A stretch of DNA of 64,000 nt from Salinicola peritrichatus. Its GTDB lineage: Bacteria > Pseudomonadota > Gammaproteobacteria > Pseudomonadales > Halomonadaceae. Of the stretch, positions 27,301-36,756 are shown piece after piece (positions within the stretch are counted from its first letter, which is position 1; each line of letters starts with the position of its first letter). The stretch covers positions 1-64,000 of the forward strand of contig NZ_PZJU01000032.1 of the NCBI RefSeq assembly GCF_003206715.1. The letters are read 5' to 3'. The position numbers and the translations under genes are program-made. The notes under the pieces were generated by a model that saw nothing but the letters and a program-made list of their open reading frames with translations, ran no database searches and was not told the DNA's origin.

Positions 27301-28215
27301 ATGACCTGGTACGACTCCTTTCTGCAACAGCTCGTCGACGGGCTGGTGCTGGGCTCCTTCTATGCCTTGGTGGCACTTGGTTACACCATGGTGTTCGGGG
27401 TCATCAAACTGCTCAACTTCGCCCATGGCGATCTCTACATGACCGGCGCTTTCGCTGGCTTCGGTGGGCTGTCGCTGGTCTCCGGCTTTCTCGGTGCCGG
27501 CTGGCTCGGCATCTTCGTGGCGATGTTGCTGGCGATGCTGGCGGTTGGCTGTCTCGGCGTGGTGATCGAGCGCGTCGCCTACCATCCGATGCTGGCGGCG
27601 CCGCGGCTGTCGATCCTGATCACCGCGCTGGCGGTATCGCTGGTGCTGCAGAACGCGGCGTTATCGCTGACCGGCGGCCAGTATACGGCGTTTCGCACCG
27701 ATCTCGGTTTCGGCGGCTTCAATCTCGGCAACCTGTTTCTCTCCTACAACCAGATCGTGCTGGTGGCGACGGCGGCGGTGCTGATGATCGCGCTCGAGCT
27801 GTTCGTGTCCAGGACGCTCTATGGCCGCGCCATGCGCGCGGTGTCGATCGACAAGGACATGTGCCGGATGATGGGGATCAACGTCTCCGCGGTGATCGCG
27901 GTGACCTTCTTCATCGGTTCGGGGCTGGCCGCCGCCGCCGGCACCATGGCCGGCGCCTACTACGGCAGCATCTGGTACTTCATGGGCTTTCTGATCGGGC
28001 TGAAAGCCTTTACCGCAGCGGTAATCGGCGGCATCGGCAGCATCACCGGCGCCATGCTCGGTGGCCTGATCCTGGGACTGCTGGAATCGTTCGGTACCCA
28101 TATCCCGTTCATCGGCAGCGAATGGAAGGATGTCTTCACCTTCTCGATCCTGATCCTGGTGCTGGTGTTCAAACCGACCGGGTTGTTGGGCAAGTCCGAA
28201 GTGGAGAGGATGTGA
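27301..28215 (+). CDS. livH: LIV-type ABC transporter permease LivH
   Basis: 304-residue membrane permease with about eight segments. Family blocks are LVLGSFYALVALGYTMVFG and KLLNFAHGDLYMTGAF at the N-terminus. The ATPase-contact region is GRAMRAVSIDKDMCRMMGIN, and IGGIGSITGAMLGGLILG lies near the C-terminus. It follows livK after a 122-base gap that contains a strong hairpin, and precedes livM by one base. Confidence 0.93.
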   Translation: MTWYDSFLQQLVDGLVLGSFYALVALGYTMVFGVIKLLNFAHGDLYMTGAFAGFGGLSLVSGFLGAGWLGIFVAMLLAMLAVGCLGVVIERVAYHPMLAAPRLSILITALAVSLVLQNAALSLTGGQYTAFRTDLGFGGFNLGNLFLSYNQIVLVATAAVLMIALELFVSRTLYGRAMRAVSIDKDMCRMMGINVSAVIAVTFFIGSGLAAAAGTMAGAYYGSIWYFMGFLIGLKAFTAAVIGGIGSITGAMLGGLILGLLESFGTHIPFIGSEWKDVFTFSILILVLVFKPTGLLGKSEVERM

Positions 28216-28216
28216 C

Positions 28217-29206
28217 ATGGCCAATCGAACACCGACCCTGCGGGAAGACATCCCCCGCGGCAATGTCTTCCAGCGGTTCTACGCCTCCTTCGAGTCCCCG
28301 GGTCGCCGGCGTGCCCTGCATGCGCTGATCGTGGCGTTGCTGATCGTCACGCCGTGGATCTCGAGCCAGTACGTCACGGTGATCCTGACCAACGCGTTGC
28401 TCTACGTGGTGCTGTGTCTCGGGCTCAACGTCGTGGTCGGCTACGCCGGCCTGCTCGACCTCGGCTATGCCGCGTTCTTTGCCGTCGGCGCCTATACCGT
28501 CGGCATTCTGACCCAGCAGTTCGGCATCAATTTCTGGGCCGCGATTCCGTTCGCGCTGCTTGCCGCGGCGATCGCCGGGGTGATCATCGGCGGGCCGACG
28601 CTGCGGCTGCGCAGCGACTATCTGGCGATCGTCACCCTCGGTTTCGGCGAGATCGTGCGTTTCACCGCGCGCAATCTCGAGATCACCGGTGGCGCCAGCG
28701 GGCTTTCGCACATCCCGGAACCTTCGCTGTTCGGCTGGCAGATCGATAGCTCGATCGACTTCTACTACGTCTTCGCGCTGTTGGCGGTGCTCGCCTACAT
28801 CGCCAGCCAGCGACTGTTCGATTCGCGCCTGGGGCGCGCCTGGCTCTACGTGCGCCACGACGAGGACGCCGCCGAGGCGATGGGCATCAATCGCGTCGCG
28901 ACCAAGCTGGCGGCCTACGTCATCGGTGCCATCTTCGGCGCGATCGGTGGCATCTTCTTCTCGGTCAACCTGGGCGCGATCTCGCCCGAGAGCTTCAGCT
29001 TTCAGCAGTCGGTGCTGATTCTGCTGGCGGTGGTGCTCGGCGGCATGGGCAAGATTCCCGGGGTCATTCTCGGCGCCTTCATCGTCGTGCTGGGGCCGGA
29101 GCTGCTGCGCGACTTCGATACCCTGAGGTTGTTGATCTTCGCCGTGCTGCTGTTGTTGATCATGCTGTTCCGGCCGAGCGGCATATGGCCCGAGAAACGT
29201 TCCTGA
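28217..29206 (+). CDS. livM: LIV-type ABC transporter permease LivM
   Basis: 329-residue membrane permease. Blocks seen are LNVVVGYAGLLDLGYAAFFA, LRLRSDYLAIVTLGFGEIVR, the ATPase-contact RHDEDAAEAMGINRVATKL and GGMGKIPGVILGAFIV. The ATG lies one base after the livH stop, with GAGAGG upstream inside livH. Normal length for the family. Confidence 0.93.
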   Translation: MANRTPTLREDIPRGNVFQRFYASFESPGRRRALHALIVALLIVTPWISSQYVTVILTNALLYVVLCLGLNVVVGYAGLLDLGYAAFFAVGAYTVGILTQQFGINFWAAIPFALLAAAIAGVIIGGPTLRLRSDYLAIVTLGFGEIVRFTARNLEITGGASGLSHIPEPSLFGWQIDSSIDFYYVFALLAVLAYIASQRLFDSRLGRAWLYVRHDEDAAEAMGINRVATKLAAYVIGAIFGAIGGIFFSVNLGAISPESFSFQQSVLILLAVVLGGMGKIPGVILGAFIVVLGPELLRDFDTLRLLIFAVLLLLIMLFRPSGIWPEKRS

Positions 29207-29216
29207 GGGGGAAGCG

Positions 29217-29993
29217 ATGCTGCTGCAACTCAACCAGGTGTCGCTGAGCTTCGCCGGCAACACCGTGCTGCACGATGTCGACTTCGGCGTCGAACCGGGA
29301 CGCATCCAGAGCCTGATCGGCCCCAACGGCGCCGGCAAGACCTCGATGTTCAATGTCATTACCGGCTTCTATCGCCCCCAGCGGGGCGAGATCACCTTCG
29401 ATGGCGAGCGCATCGTCAAGCGCAAACCCCACAGCGTGACCCAGCTGGGAATCGCGCGCACCTTCCAGAACGTGCGCCTGTTCCGCGAGATGTCGGTGCT
29501 CGAGAACGTCATGGCGGGCCAGCACTGCCGCTCCCGGGCCGGTGCCCTGGCTGCGGTGCTGCGGCTGCCGAGTCAGCGCGCCGAGGAGCGCAAGATCCTC
29601 GAAGTCAGTCTCGAATGTCTCGATTTCGTCGGCCTGATGGGGCAACAGGACCGTCTGGCGACCAATCTCGCCTACGGTCACCAGCGGCGGGTCGAGATCG
29701 CCCGCGCCCTGGCCACCGAACCCAAGCTGCTGCTGCTCGACGAACCGGCGGCGGGGCTCAACAGCGGCGAGAAACAGGCACTGATCGAACTGATCCGACG
29801 CATTCGTGACGAGCGCGGCGTTTCGGTGCTGCTGATCGAGCACGACATGAGCCTGGTGATGAACGTCTCCGAACGCATCAGCGTGCTCGACCACGGCAGC
29901 CTCATCACCGAGGGCGCGCCCCAGGCGGTGCAGAACGACCCGCGGGTGATCGAGGCCTATCTCGGCCAGGACGACGAGGAGTTGGCACTGTGA
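29217..29993 (+). CDS. livG: LIV-type ABC transporter ATPase LivG
   Basis: 258-residue ATPase. Walker A is GPNGAGKTS, followed by the LivG-type RTFQNVRLFREMSVLENVM. The signature appears as LAYGHQRRVEIARALA (family form LSYGxQRR) and Walker B as LLLLDEPAAGLN. The switch His is in LIEHDMSLVM. Overlaps livF by four bases (GTGA). It pairs with LivF to drive LivHM. Confidence 0.93.
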   Translation: MLLQLNQVSLSFAGNTVLHDVDFGVEPGRIQSLIGPNGAGKTSMFNVITGFYRPQRGEITFDGERIVKRKPHSVTQLGIARTFQNVRLFREMSVLENVMAGQHCRSRAGALAAVLRLPSQRAEERKILEVSLECLDFVGLMGQQDRLATNLAYGHQRRVEIARALATEPKLLLLDEPAAGLNSGEKQALIELIRRIRDERGVSVLLIEHDMSLVMNVSERISVLDHGSLITEGAPQAVQNDPRVIEAYLGQDDEELAL

Positions 29994-30763
29994 CGCAATC
30001 CCCCACCCAACCGGCGCCGGCCGCGGCCGCGAAGCGCCCCGAGCGCGTGCGCCTGTGCGTTGAAGGCGTCGAGGCGTTCTATGGCCAGATCCAGGCCCTG
30101 CGCGGGGTTTCGCTGGAGGTGCGCGAAGGCGAGATCGTGACCCTGCTCGGCAGCAACGGCGCCGGCAAGTCGACCACGCTCAAGACCATCTCCGGGCTGG
30201 TGCGCGCCCGGCGTGGCGACGTTCAGTTGGAAGGGCAGTCGATCGCCAGGCTGGCGGCCCACGAGATCGCCCGGCGCGGCGTGGTCCACGTGCCCGAGGG
30301 GCGGCGTATCCTGCGCGGCTTGACGGTCAAGGAAAACCTCGAGCTGGGCGCCTTCACGCTCAAGGACAACGCCCTGCGTCGCCAGCGGCTCGAGGAAGTC
30401 TACGAACTCTTTCCGATCCTCCACGAGCGCCGCCATCAGGACGGCTCGCTGCTCTCCGGCGGCCAGCAGCAGATGCTGGCGATGGGCCGCGCGCTGATGC
30501 ACGGCCCCAGCGTGATGCTGCTCGACGAACCTTCGATGGGTCTGGCGCCCAAGCTGGTCACCGACATCATGCGCATCATCAAGCGCCTGAACGAGGCCGG
30601 CACGACGATTCTGCTGGTGGAACAGAACGCCCGTCTGGCGTTGCGACTGGCCCACTACGCCTACGTGATCGAGAACGGCGAGATTCGCATGCAGGGCGAG
30701 GCGGCCAAGCTGCGCGCGGACGAATCGGTGGTCAAGGCCTATCTCGGTGTCGGCGAGTCATAG
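29990..30763 (+). CDS. livF: LIV-type ABC transporter ATPase LivF
   Basis: 257-residue ATPase with Walker A GSNGAGKST, the LivF-type HVPEGRRILRGLTVKENLEL, signature LSGGQQQMLAMGRALM and Walker B VMLLDEPSMGLAP. An extra Pro/Ala-rich N-terminus (about 20 residues) precedes the usual start. GTG start overlaps livG. Last gene of the transporter operon; the repeat element at 30773-30995 begins 10 bases later and could end its transcript. Confidence 0.93.
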   Translation: MTQSPTQPAPAAAAKRPERVRLCVEGVEAFYGQIQALRGVSLEVREGEIVTLLGSNGAGKSTTLKTISGLVRARRGDVQLEGQSIARLAAHEIARRGVVHVPEGRRILRGLTVKENLELGAFTLKDNALRRQRLEEVYELFPILHERRHQDGSLLSGGQQQMLAMGRALMHGPSVMLLDEPSMGLAPKLVTDIMRIIKRLNEAGTTILLVEQNARLALRLAHYAYVIENGEIRMQGEAAKLRADESVVKAYLGVGES

Positions 30764-30772
30764 ACAGAGCTT

Positions 30773-30995
30773 CCCTAAGGAAACACTGCCTAAATGTCTG
30801 CGCAGGCGAATCGCTGCGCTATGACCGCCATCCCTGGCGGTCACCGAAGGCCGGCCTACGGCCGTTCAAATTCGCTCCCGGCGAATTTGTGCGCGGTGCT
30901 CGGAGTCCTCACATATAACCCATAGGCTCCGGGTCCTGCGCTCCGTGCGCCTTGCGCTTCATCCTGCTCGCCGATTTATTCAGCATTTCCATGGG
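30773..30995 (+). repeat. Terminal-inverted-repeat multi-hairpin element, copy A
   Basis: 223-bp element directly after livF. Its ends are imperfect inverted repeats sharing the core GGAAA-N2-CTG-N2-TAAAT. Inside are three consecutive perfect stem-loops: GACCGCCA/TGGCGGTC (30823-30842), GGCCG/CGGCC (30849-30863) and AAATTCGC/GCGAATTT (30868-30888). About 40 bp at the left end and 45 bp at the right end match copy B at 61746-62000, which lies in the opposite orientation, while the middle differs. No open frame is carried. It looks like a non-autonomous mobile repeat (MITE-like) or a structured RNA element. Confidence 0.72.
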
Positions 30996-31027
30996 TTGCC
31001 GTTGATAATGATTAGGCGGCACTTAAT

Positions 31028-31041
31028 TCGATTCGAATCGA
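31028..31041. promoter_or_regulatory. 14-bp palindrome upstream of the MFS gene
   Basis: TCGATTCGAATCGA is a perfect 14-bp palindrome 20 bases before the MFS start codon, where a TetR- or MarR-type repressor would block transcription or initiation. No such regulator gene is adjacent. Confidence 0.4.
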
Positions 31042-31060
31042 CTCATCGCAAGGACCCCCA

Positions 31061-32257
31061 ATGGCCTCGTCCACGTCTCGCGCGGTTTCCGGTGGCCCGG
31101 CCACCTTTCTCGGCGCCGCCTTCGCCTTTGCCGTCACCATGATCGGCACCACCATGCCGACGCCGCTCTATCCGATCTATCAGCAACAGTTCGGTTTCTC
31201 GCAGTTGATGATCACGCTGATCTTCGCGGTCTACGCCGTCGGGGTGATCGCGGCGCTGCTGATCACCGGACGCTGGTCGGATCAACTGGGGCGGCGGCCG
31301 ATGCTGTTCGCCGGCCTGCTGGCATCGGCGCTGAGCGACCTGGTGTTCTGGCATGCCGGCGGTCTCGGCGTGATTCTGCTGGGGCGCGTGCTTTCCGGAA
31401 TCTCGGCCGGCATCTTCACCGGCACCGCGACGGTGGCAGTGATGGAGCTGGTGCCCGACTCATGGCAGCGTGTCGGAACGTTGATCGCCACCGCCGCCAA
31501 CATGGGTGGCCTGGGCCTGGGACCGATGCTGGCGGGGGTACTGGCGGTACTCTTCCCCATGCCGCTGGCGCTGCCCTATATCGTGCACCTGGCGCTCGCG
31601 CTGGTCGCAGTAATCTGTATCTGGCGCGCACCGGAAACCGTGAAGCGTCCCGAGCGAATTCGCCTGCGGGTGCAGAAGCTCAAGGTGCCCGCCGAGGTGC
31701 GGGGCGTATTCGTGCCGGCGGCGATCGCCGTCTTCGCCGGCTTCATGGTGTGCGGCTTTGCCACGTCGGTGACCCCGGCATTCCTGGGCAAGGTATTGGG
31801 CTACAGCAATCACGCGCTGATCGGCGTCGCCGCCGGGCTGTTGTTCATCGCTTCCATGCTGGGACAGACGCTGCAGCAAAAGCTGCCGGAGGCGCGCCGC
31901 CTGCCGATCGGCTGCGGCGTGCTGCTGCTGGGGGTGCTGTTCTTCGCCTGGGGCATCGGCGCGGCACAGCTCGCCGGCTTCCTCATCGGTGCCGTGGTTG
32001 CCGGCATCGGCCAGGGTATCGCCTTTCGTGCGGGATTGGGCGCGGTGGCGGCGGCCAGCCCCGCGCAGCACAAGGCGGCGGTGGTCTCGACCTTCTTCGT
32101 CGTCGCCTACGTCGCCATCTCGCTGCCGGTGATCGGCATCGGCGTGATCGCCAATCTCATCGGCCTGAAACTGACCGGCTTGCTGTTCGATCTACTGGTG
32201 GCGCTGCTCTGCTGCGCGGCGCTGATATTGCTGCTGCGCAGGCCGGCTCGAGGATGA
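31061..32257 (+). CDS. MFS transporter
   Basis: 398-residue major facilitator with 12 hydrophobic segments. The loop 2-3 motif is [18 protein letters not shown] and the motif-C-like [13 protein letters not shown] lies in segment 5, as in drug:proton antiporters. AAGGA is ten bases before the ATG. It stands between the repeat element and pyrC, with a perfect palindrome just upstream. Substrate unknown; efflux of a small organic compound is likely from motif C. Confidence 0.85.
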   Translation: MASSTSRAVSGGPATFLGAAFAFAVTMIGTTMPTPLYPIYQQQFGFSQLMITLIFAVYAVGVIAALLITGRWSDQLGRRPMLFAGLLASALSDLVFWHAGGLGVILLGRVLSGISAGIFTGTATVAVMELVPDSWQRVGTLIATAANMGGLGLGPMLAGVLAVLFPMPLALPYIVHLALALVAVICIWRAPETVKRPERIRLRVQKLKVPAEVRGVFVPAAIAVFAGFMVCGFATSVTPAFLGKVLGYSNHALIGVAAGLLFIASMLGQTLQQKLPEARRLPIGCGVLLLGVLFFAWGIGAAQLAGFLIGAVVAGIGQGIAFRAGLGAVAAASPAQHKAAVVSTFFVVAYVAISLPVIGIGVIANLIGLKLTGLLFDLLVALLCCAALILLLRRPARG

Positions 32258-32328
32258 GCAGCCCGCCGGCACGGCGCTCTGGTATCATGAGCGGCGTTTG
32301 GTTACCCACCCGCCGCCAGGAGTTCTCG

Positions 32329-33378
32329 ATGACCGCTTCGCCCGATACGCTTCGCATCCGCCGCCCCGACGACTGGCACCTGCATCTGCGTGACGGCGAG
32401 GTGCTGAAGACGGTGCTTCCCTATACCAGCCGAACCTTTGCCCGCGCCATCGTCATGCCCAATCTGGTACCGCCAGTAACCACGATCGAAGCGGCCAGCG
32501 CCTACCGCGAGCGGATCGTGGCGGCGATCCCTGCCGGCCACGACTTCACCCCGCTGATGACCTGCTACCTCAACGAGAGCGTCAGCCGCGAAACCCTGGA
32601 ACGCGGCCACGCCGATGGCCTGTTCACCGCCGCCAAGCTCTACCCCGCCAACGCCACCACCAACTCCCAGCACGGCGTCAAGCGCATTGCCGACGTCTAC
32701 CCGCTGCTGGAAGTGATGCAGCGCATCGGCATGCCGCTGCTGGTCCACGGCGAAGTCACGCGCGGCGAGATCGACATCTTCGATCGCGAGAAGATCTTCA
32801 TCGACGAAGTGATGATCGACATCCGTCGCCGGTTCCCCGAACTGAAAGTGGTCTTCGAGCACATCACCACCCGGGACGCGGCCCAGTTCGTGCTCGAGGG
32901 CGACGAATACCTCGGTGCCACGCTGACCCCGCAGCATCTGGCCCAGAACCGCAACGACATGCTGGTCGGCGGTATCCGACCGCATCTCTACTGCCTGCCG
33001 ATCCTCAAGCGCGGCGAGCACCAACAGGCGCTGCGCAAGGCGGTGGCCAGCGGTCATCCGCGCTTCTTCCTCGGCACCGATTCGGCGCCCCACGTCAGCG
33101 CCGCCAAGGAGACCGCGTGCGGCTGTGCCGGCGTGTTCAATGCCGAAGCCGCACTCTCGGTCTACGCCGACGTGTTCGAACAGGAAGGCGCGCTCGAACA
33201 CTTCGAAGCTTTCTGTTCCGAAAACGGCCCGCGCTTCTACGGCCTGCCGCTCAATGACGGCTATGTCACCCTGACTCGCCGATCGACCCCGGTGGCGGAA
33301 TCGGTCGGCGAGGGCGACAAAACCTTCGTGCCCTATAAGGCGGGTGAGTCGCTGAGCTGGTCGGTGGCACGAGATTGA
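32329..33378 (+). CDS. pyrC: Dihydroorotase PyrC
   Basis: 349-residue class II dihydroorotase, third step of pyrimidine synthesis. Zinc ligands are in [10 protein letters not shown] (HxH), the carboxylated Lys in [13 protein letters not shown], His in LLVHGEVT and VFEHITT, and Asp in FLGTDSAPH. Length matches E. coli PyrC (348). CAGGAG sits seven bases before the ATG. It is 71 bases after the MFS gene; pyrE is in the same window at 52606. Confidence 0.96.
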   Translation: MTASPDTLRIRRPDDWHLHLRDGEVLKTVLPYTSRTFARAIVMPNLVPPVTTIEAASAYRERIVAAIPAGHDFTPLMTCYLNESVSRETLERGHADGLFTAAKLYPANATTNSQHGVKRIADVYPLLEVMQRIGMPLLVHGEVTRGEIDIFDREKIFIDEVMIDIRRRFPELKVVFEHITTRDAAQFVLEGDEYLGATLTPQHLAQNRNDMLVGGIRPHLYCLPILKRGEHQQALRKAVASGHPRFFLGTDSAPHVSAAKETACGCAGVFNAEAALSVYADVFEQEGALEHFEAFCSENGPRFYGLPLNDGYVTLTRRSTPVAESVGEGDKTFVPYKAGESLSWSVARD

Positions 33379-33431
33379 CGCGGGATTGAAATAGCACCTT
33401 GCCGCTAGCGCCTCGCTGTCCAGGTTAGAAC

Positions 33432-34382
33432 TTAGGACCGGTTATCGAATTGCCGGGACCACTGTGCATACCAGTTGCGGAACAGGGTGTACTGGGTTTC
33501 GGCGTAGTTGCGCTGGGCGGGGCTCAAGGCGTCGGTTTCGTTGAAGTGCAGGGTGTATTCGGTGTCGCCGTTCAGCACCATCAGATGCTTGTAATAGAGC
33601 ACCAGGTCCACGCCTTCGTCGAAGGAGGAAAGCACCGCCAGGGCGGATTCCAGCTCCTGCGCCAGCCGGCGCGCCTCGGCGTCCCCCTGCGCGGCCTGTT
33701 TGCACAGCGAAACGAGGTGCAGCACTTCGCGCGGCAGGGCGTTGCCGATACCGGTGATGGCGCCGGTCGCGCCGCAATTGATAAAGCCGTGGAACACCAG
33801 GGTATCGACGCCGACCATCAGGGTAACGTCGTCGTCCTGCGAGGTGATGTGCTCCGCCGCGTAGCGCAGGTCGTCGGCACCGCCGAACTCCTTGAAGCCG
33901 ATCAGGTTGGGGTGTTCCCGGCGTAGTTCGAAGAACAGCTCGGCGCGGGTGGCGAAACCATAGTAGGGACTGTTGTAGATCACCGCCGGCAGTTCGGGCG
34001 CGGCCTCCAGGATGGCGGAGAAATGCGCTTTCTGAGCGGCGCTCGAAGTACCGCGCGAGAGTACGCGGGGAATCACCATCAGCCCCTGGGCGCCGACCTT
34101 GGCGGCATGGGCCGCGTGGGATACCGCCTCCTTGGAGTTGACCGCGCCGGTGCCGACGATGGTCGGTACGCCGGCGGCGACCAGGCGTGCGACGCCTTCC
34201 TGGCGCTCGGCTTCGGTCAGTAGCGGCCAGTCGCCCATCGAACCGCAATAGACCACCGCGCTCATGCCGGTCTCGACAAGTTCACGACCCTTGGCGACCA
34301 GGGCGTCGTAGTCCGGCTTGCGCTCGGCGGTGCAGGGCGTCATCAGCGCTGGAATGCAACCGGTGAAAATCGTGTCGTTCAT
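33432..34382 (-). CDS. DapA-family 1-pyrroline-4-hydroxy-2-carboxylate deaminase (probable)
   Basis: 316-residue class I aldolase-fold enzyme of the dihydrodipicolinate synthase family. The Schiff-base lysine is Lys164 in LIGFKEFGGADDLRYA and the catalytic Tyr136 is in AVIYNSPYYGF. Instead of the DapA GTTGE loop it has YCGSMGDWPLLT, a feature I associate with the deaminase of the bacterial 4-hydroxyproline pathway. That assignment agrees with the epimerase, GntR and transporter at 23.9-30.8 kb. Start at MNDTIFTG, with AAGGA seven bases upstream. An alternative is another keto-acid lyase of the same family. Confidence 0.78.
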   Translation of the reverse strand: MNDTIFTGCIPALMTPCTAERKPDYDALVAKGRELVETGMSAVVYCGSMGDWPLLTEAERQEGVARLVAAGVPTIVGTGAVNSKEAVSHAAHAAKVGAQGLMVIPRVLSRGTSSAAQKAHFSAILEAAPELPAVIYNSPYYGFATRAELFFELRREHPNLIGFKEFGGADDLRYAAEHITSQDDDVTLMVGVDTLVFHGFINCGATGAITGIGNALPREVLHLVSLCKQAAQGDAEARRLAQELESALAVLSSFDEGVDLVLYYKHLMVLNGDTEYTLHFNETDALSPAQRNYAETQYTLFRNWYAQWSRQFDNRS

Positions 34383-34465
34383 CGTTTTTCCTTCGAGGTT
34401 TCTCGGGTGTGTCGAGCTGGCTTCCTGTGACATATCGAGCTTAGCCCTTTTTGTCGACTTAAAAA

Positions 34466-34476
34466 ATACAAAGTAT
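34466..34476. promoter_or_regulatory. ATAC-N3-GTAT palindrome upstream of the deaminase
   Basis: ATACAAAGTAT is an 11-bp palindrome 84 bases before the deaminase start and 82 bases after the end of the adjacent GntR gene (on the minus strand). Its size and position suit a FCD-type GntR operator. It differs in geometry from the GTATA-N3-TATAC sites of the other GntR. Confidence 0.38.
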
Positions 34477-34558
34477 CGAGCCATAGCGATGCGTCGAGAT
34501 ATCGCTCGATAACCGGAAAACCCGATTTATGAGGAGAAGCCGGTGCGGCGGCTTCAGG

Positions 34559-35281
34559 TCACAGTGGAATGGAAGCGTTCAGGCGGCGGTCGGCGGAGAT
34601 GTAGGCGCGTATCTGGCGCACGATCTGGTCGGCATGGGCGTGGGCGATACGGTCGGCCGCCTCGATGTCGCGCGCTTCGATGGCGGAGACCATGTCCTGG
34701 TGCTCCTGGAGATAGACCCGTGGCAACTCATCGTTGAAGGAGGAGTAGTAAAAGCGGAGCAGGCGCCGGCCCTCGTCGAGCAGGCGTTCGAACAGCTCGG
34801 TGTAGTAGTGGTTCTTGCCGGCCCGGGCGATGGCGGCGTGGAAATGGCGATTGACCTCGATCATGCCGGCCACGTCCTTGGCTTCCACCGCCTCGGCGTA
34901 ACCCGCCTGGAGCTGGCGAATGTGCGCGATCTCGTCGTCGCTGCGGTTCATCGCCGCGAGACGGGTGGTGACCCGATACATCAGGGTCAGCGCATCGAAG
35001 AACTGCGGCAGGTCGAGAAAGTCGATCGGGGCGACGATGGTCGAGCGGTTGGGCAGGGTCACGATCAGCCCCTCGCTGGCCAGGCGTACCAGGGCTTCGC
35101 GTATGGGCGTACGCGACATGCCGAAGCGCTGCGACAACTGGATCTCGTCGACCGGGCTGCCGGGCGCCATGGTCAGCTCGAGAATCTCGCGCTTCAAGGT
35201 TTCGTAGGCCGTGATGACGCCGTGACCGCGCTTGTGCTTCGCGCGCGGCCGCCCTGTCTTCGCATCGTCGCCGTTGGCCAT
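34559..35281 (-). CDS. GntR-family (FCD-type) regulator next to the deaminase
   Basis: 240-residue regulator with a basic N-terminal tail (RPRAKHKRGHG), a winged helix carrying EIQLSQRFGMSRTPIREALV, and a helical FCD domain with His residues in VNRHFHAAIARAG, LQEHQDMV and AHAHADQIV that usually bind a metal. Start taken at MANGDDAK behind AGGGA; the longer frame (MLSSVILTG) has no family match. It lies upstream of the deaminase on the same strand and probably controls it. Confidence 0.87.
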   Translation of the reverse strand: MANGDDAKTGRPRAKHKRGHGVITAYETLKREILELTMAPGSPVDEIQLSQRFGMSRTPIREALVRLASEGLIVTLPNRSTIVAPIDFLDLPQFFDALTLMYRVTTRLAAMNRSDDEIAHIRQLQAGYAEAVEAKDVAGMIEVNRHFHAAIARAGKNHYYTELFERLLDEGRRLLRFYYSSFNDELPRVYLQEHQDMVSAIEARDIEAADRIAHAHADQIVRQIRAYISADRRLNASIPL

Positions 35282-35365
35282 GGAGTATCCCTTGTATCGT
35301 CGCCCGCCAGTGAGGATGACGGACGATAGCAAAAAAACGTGTCTCGAACAGGGGCGACCGCGTTC

Positions 35366-35944
35366 TCAGCAGCCGACGGAACCGTTGGTGCGGGCGAGCG
35401 TTGCGTCGAAGGGGGCGATCGACCATGCGCGGCGTCCCTCGGGTGCGATCCACAGCGGCACGGCGTTGGCCGAGCGCGGGCCATGGGGGCTGCCGGCGGT
35501 CAACCAGCGTACCGCGCGGACCAGACCCGAGTGGCCGACGATCAGCGGCGTGTCGGCTTCCTCGAGCAACGCATTGAGGGTATCGGCGATGCGCGTGACG
35601 AAGGCGTCCCAGGATTCGCCTCCCTTGGGTGTGCTCATGTAGGGAATGGTCTCGGGAATCGGCTGGCCCTCCAACTCGCCCCAGTGGCGCTCCATCAGCC
35701 CGTCGACGAGTCGATCCGGCGCGCGGCCCAGCGCCAGTTCGGCGGTGCGTCGGGCGCGCTCGAGCGGACTCGAGACCACCAGCGACCAGTCGATATCGCC
35801 CAGCAGTACCCGGGCACGCCGGGCCTCCTCTTCGCCTTGCGCGGTGAGCGCCACATCGTGCTGACCGCCGATTCGCCGCTCGAGATTGCGCGTGCTCTGG
35901 CCGTGGCGCAGGAAGACGAAGGGACGGCGAATCAAGGTTGGCAT
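35366..35944 (-). CDS. Histidine phosphatase family protein
   Basis: 192-residue member of the phosphoglycerate-mutase-like branch. The phospho-acceptor His is in FLRHGQSTRN, the second Arg in SSPLERARRTAE, the Glu in MERHWGELEG and the second His in LIVGHSGLVRAV. Substrate unknown; many relatives act on small phosphorylated metabolites. It stands 104 bases downstream of a truncated ABC permease on the same strand, so it may be the surviving neighbour of a deletion. Confidence 0.85.
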   Translation of the reverse strand: MPTLIRRPFVFLRHGQSTRNLERRIGGQHDVALTAQGEEEARRARVLLGDIDWSLVVSSPLERARRTAELALGRAPDRLVDGLMERHWGELEGQPIPETIPYMSTPKGGESWDAFVTRIADTLNALLEEADTPLIVGHSGLVRAVRWLTAGSPHGPRSANAVPLWIAPEGRRAWSIAPFDATLARTNGSVGC

Positions 35945-36048
35945 GGGGCGATGACTCCAGAACGAATTCGATGCCCTATCCTACCGTTCCCACGAGCGCT
36001 GTCACGCGGCGGGATCGAGCCCCCAGACACGATCGATCGCCACTCGCG

Positions 36049-36756
36049 TCAGGCTGCCCGGCGCGTGCGGGCGGTCGCTGTAGGCGGCCAGCGTCTGGCC
36101 GCCACCAGCGCCATCGCCGTGCCGGCGATCAAACCCGGCGAGGAGAGCGGCAGTACCACGGTGCGCCACACCGTCCACGGACCCGCGCCGCTCAGGCGGG
36201 CGGCCTCGATCAACTCGCCGGGCAGGCCATTGAGCGTGGCCCGCAGCGCCAGAAAGACCATCGGCGCATGCTGCACGCCGAGCAGCAGCGCGATGCCGTT
36301 GGCGGAATAGAGCGGCTGCGGTGCGCCCAGTGGCGGCGCCAGCCCCAGCGTGATCAACAGCGTGCTGGAAGGCCCGAACAGTTGCAGCCAGGCCAGTGCC
36401 GTGACCTGCGGCGGGATCATCATCGGCAGCATGAAGCAGAGCACCAGCGCCCGCTTGCCGCGCAGATCGGTCAACGCCAGCGGAAAGGCGAACGCCCCGC
36501 CCAGCACGACGCTGATCAGCGTGCCGAACAGCGCGGTGTAGAGACTGTGGACGGTGGCCCGCCAGGTAGCGGCGCTGGTCAGCACATCCACCAACGCGGT
36601 ATCGCGCCAGTGATCCAGCGAGGTGAGCAATTCGCCGATGGCATCGAACAATAGCTGTCCCAACGGCAGCAGGCTGATCGCAAGTGCCGGCGCTAGCAGG
36701 AGTATCGAGCCGAGGAGTCTTGGCCAGGCCCCGGCCCGAGGTGCCACCGATGGCAT
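36049..36756 (-). pseudogene. Truncated iron(III)-type ABC permease (N-terminal half only)
   Basis: 235-residue remnant of an FbpB-like permease. It has four or five N-terminal membrane segments and the first EAA loop, LIEAARLSGAGPWTVWRTVV followed by LPLSSPGLIAGTAMALV. The family is normally about 500-560 residues with two such halves. After GLIAGTAMALV the frame turns into a non-membrane tail (ARRWPPTATARTRRAA) and stops. I checked the other minus frames beyond and saw no continuation, so this is a deletion rather than a frameshift. No ATPase gene follows. The ATG overlaps the binding-protein stop (TGATG). Confidence 0.75.

Noticed and set aside
31001-31019. Possible Fur box (TTGATAATGATTAG) before the MFS gene
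   Set aside because: Only the first half matches the Fur consensus; the second half (GGCGGCAC) does not, and the gene shows no iron link.
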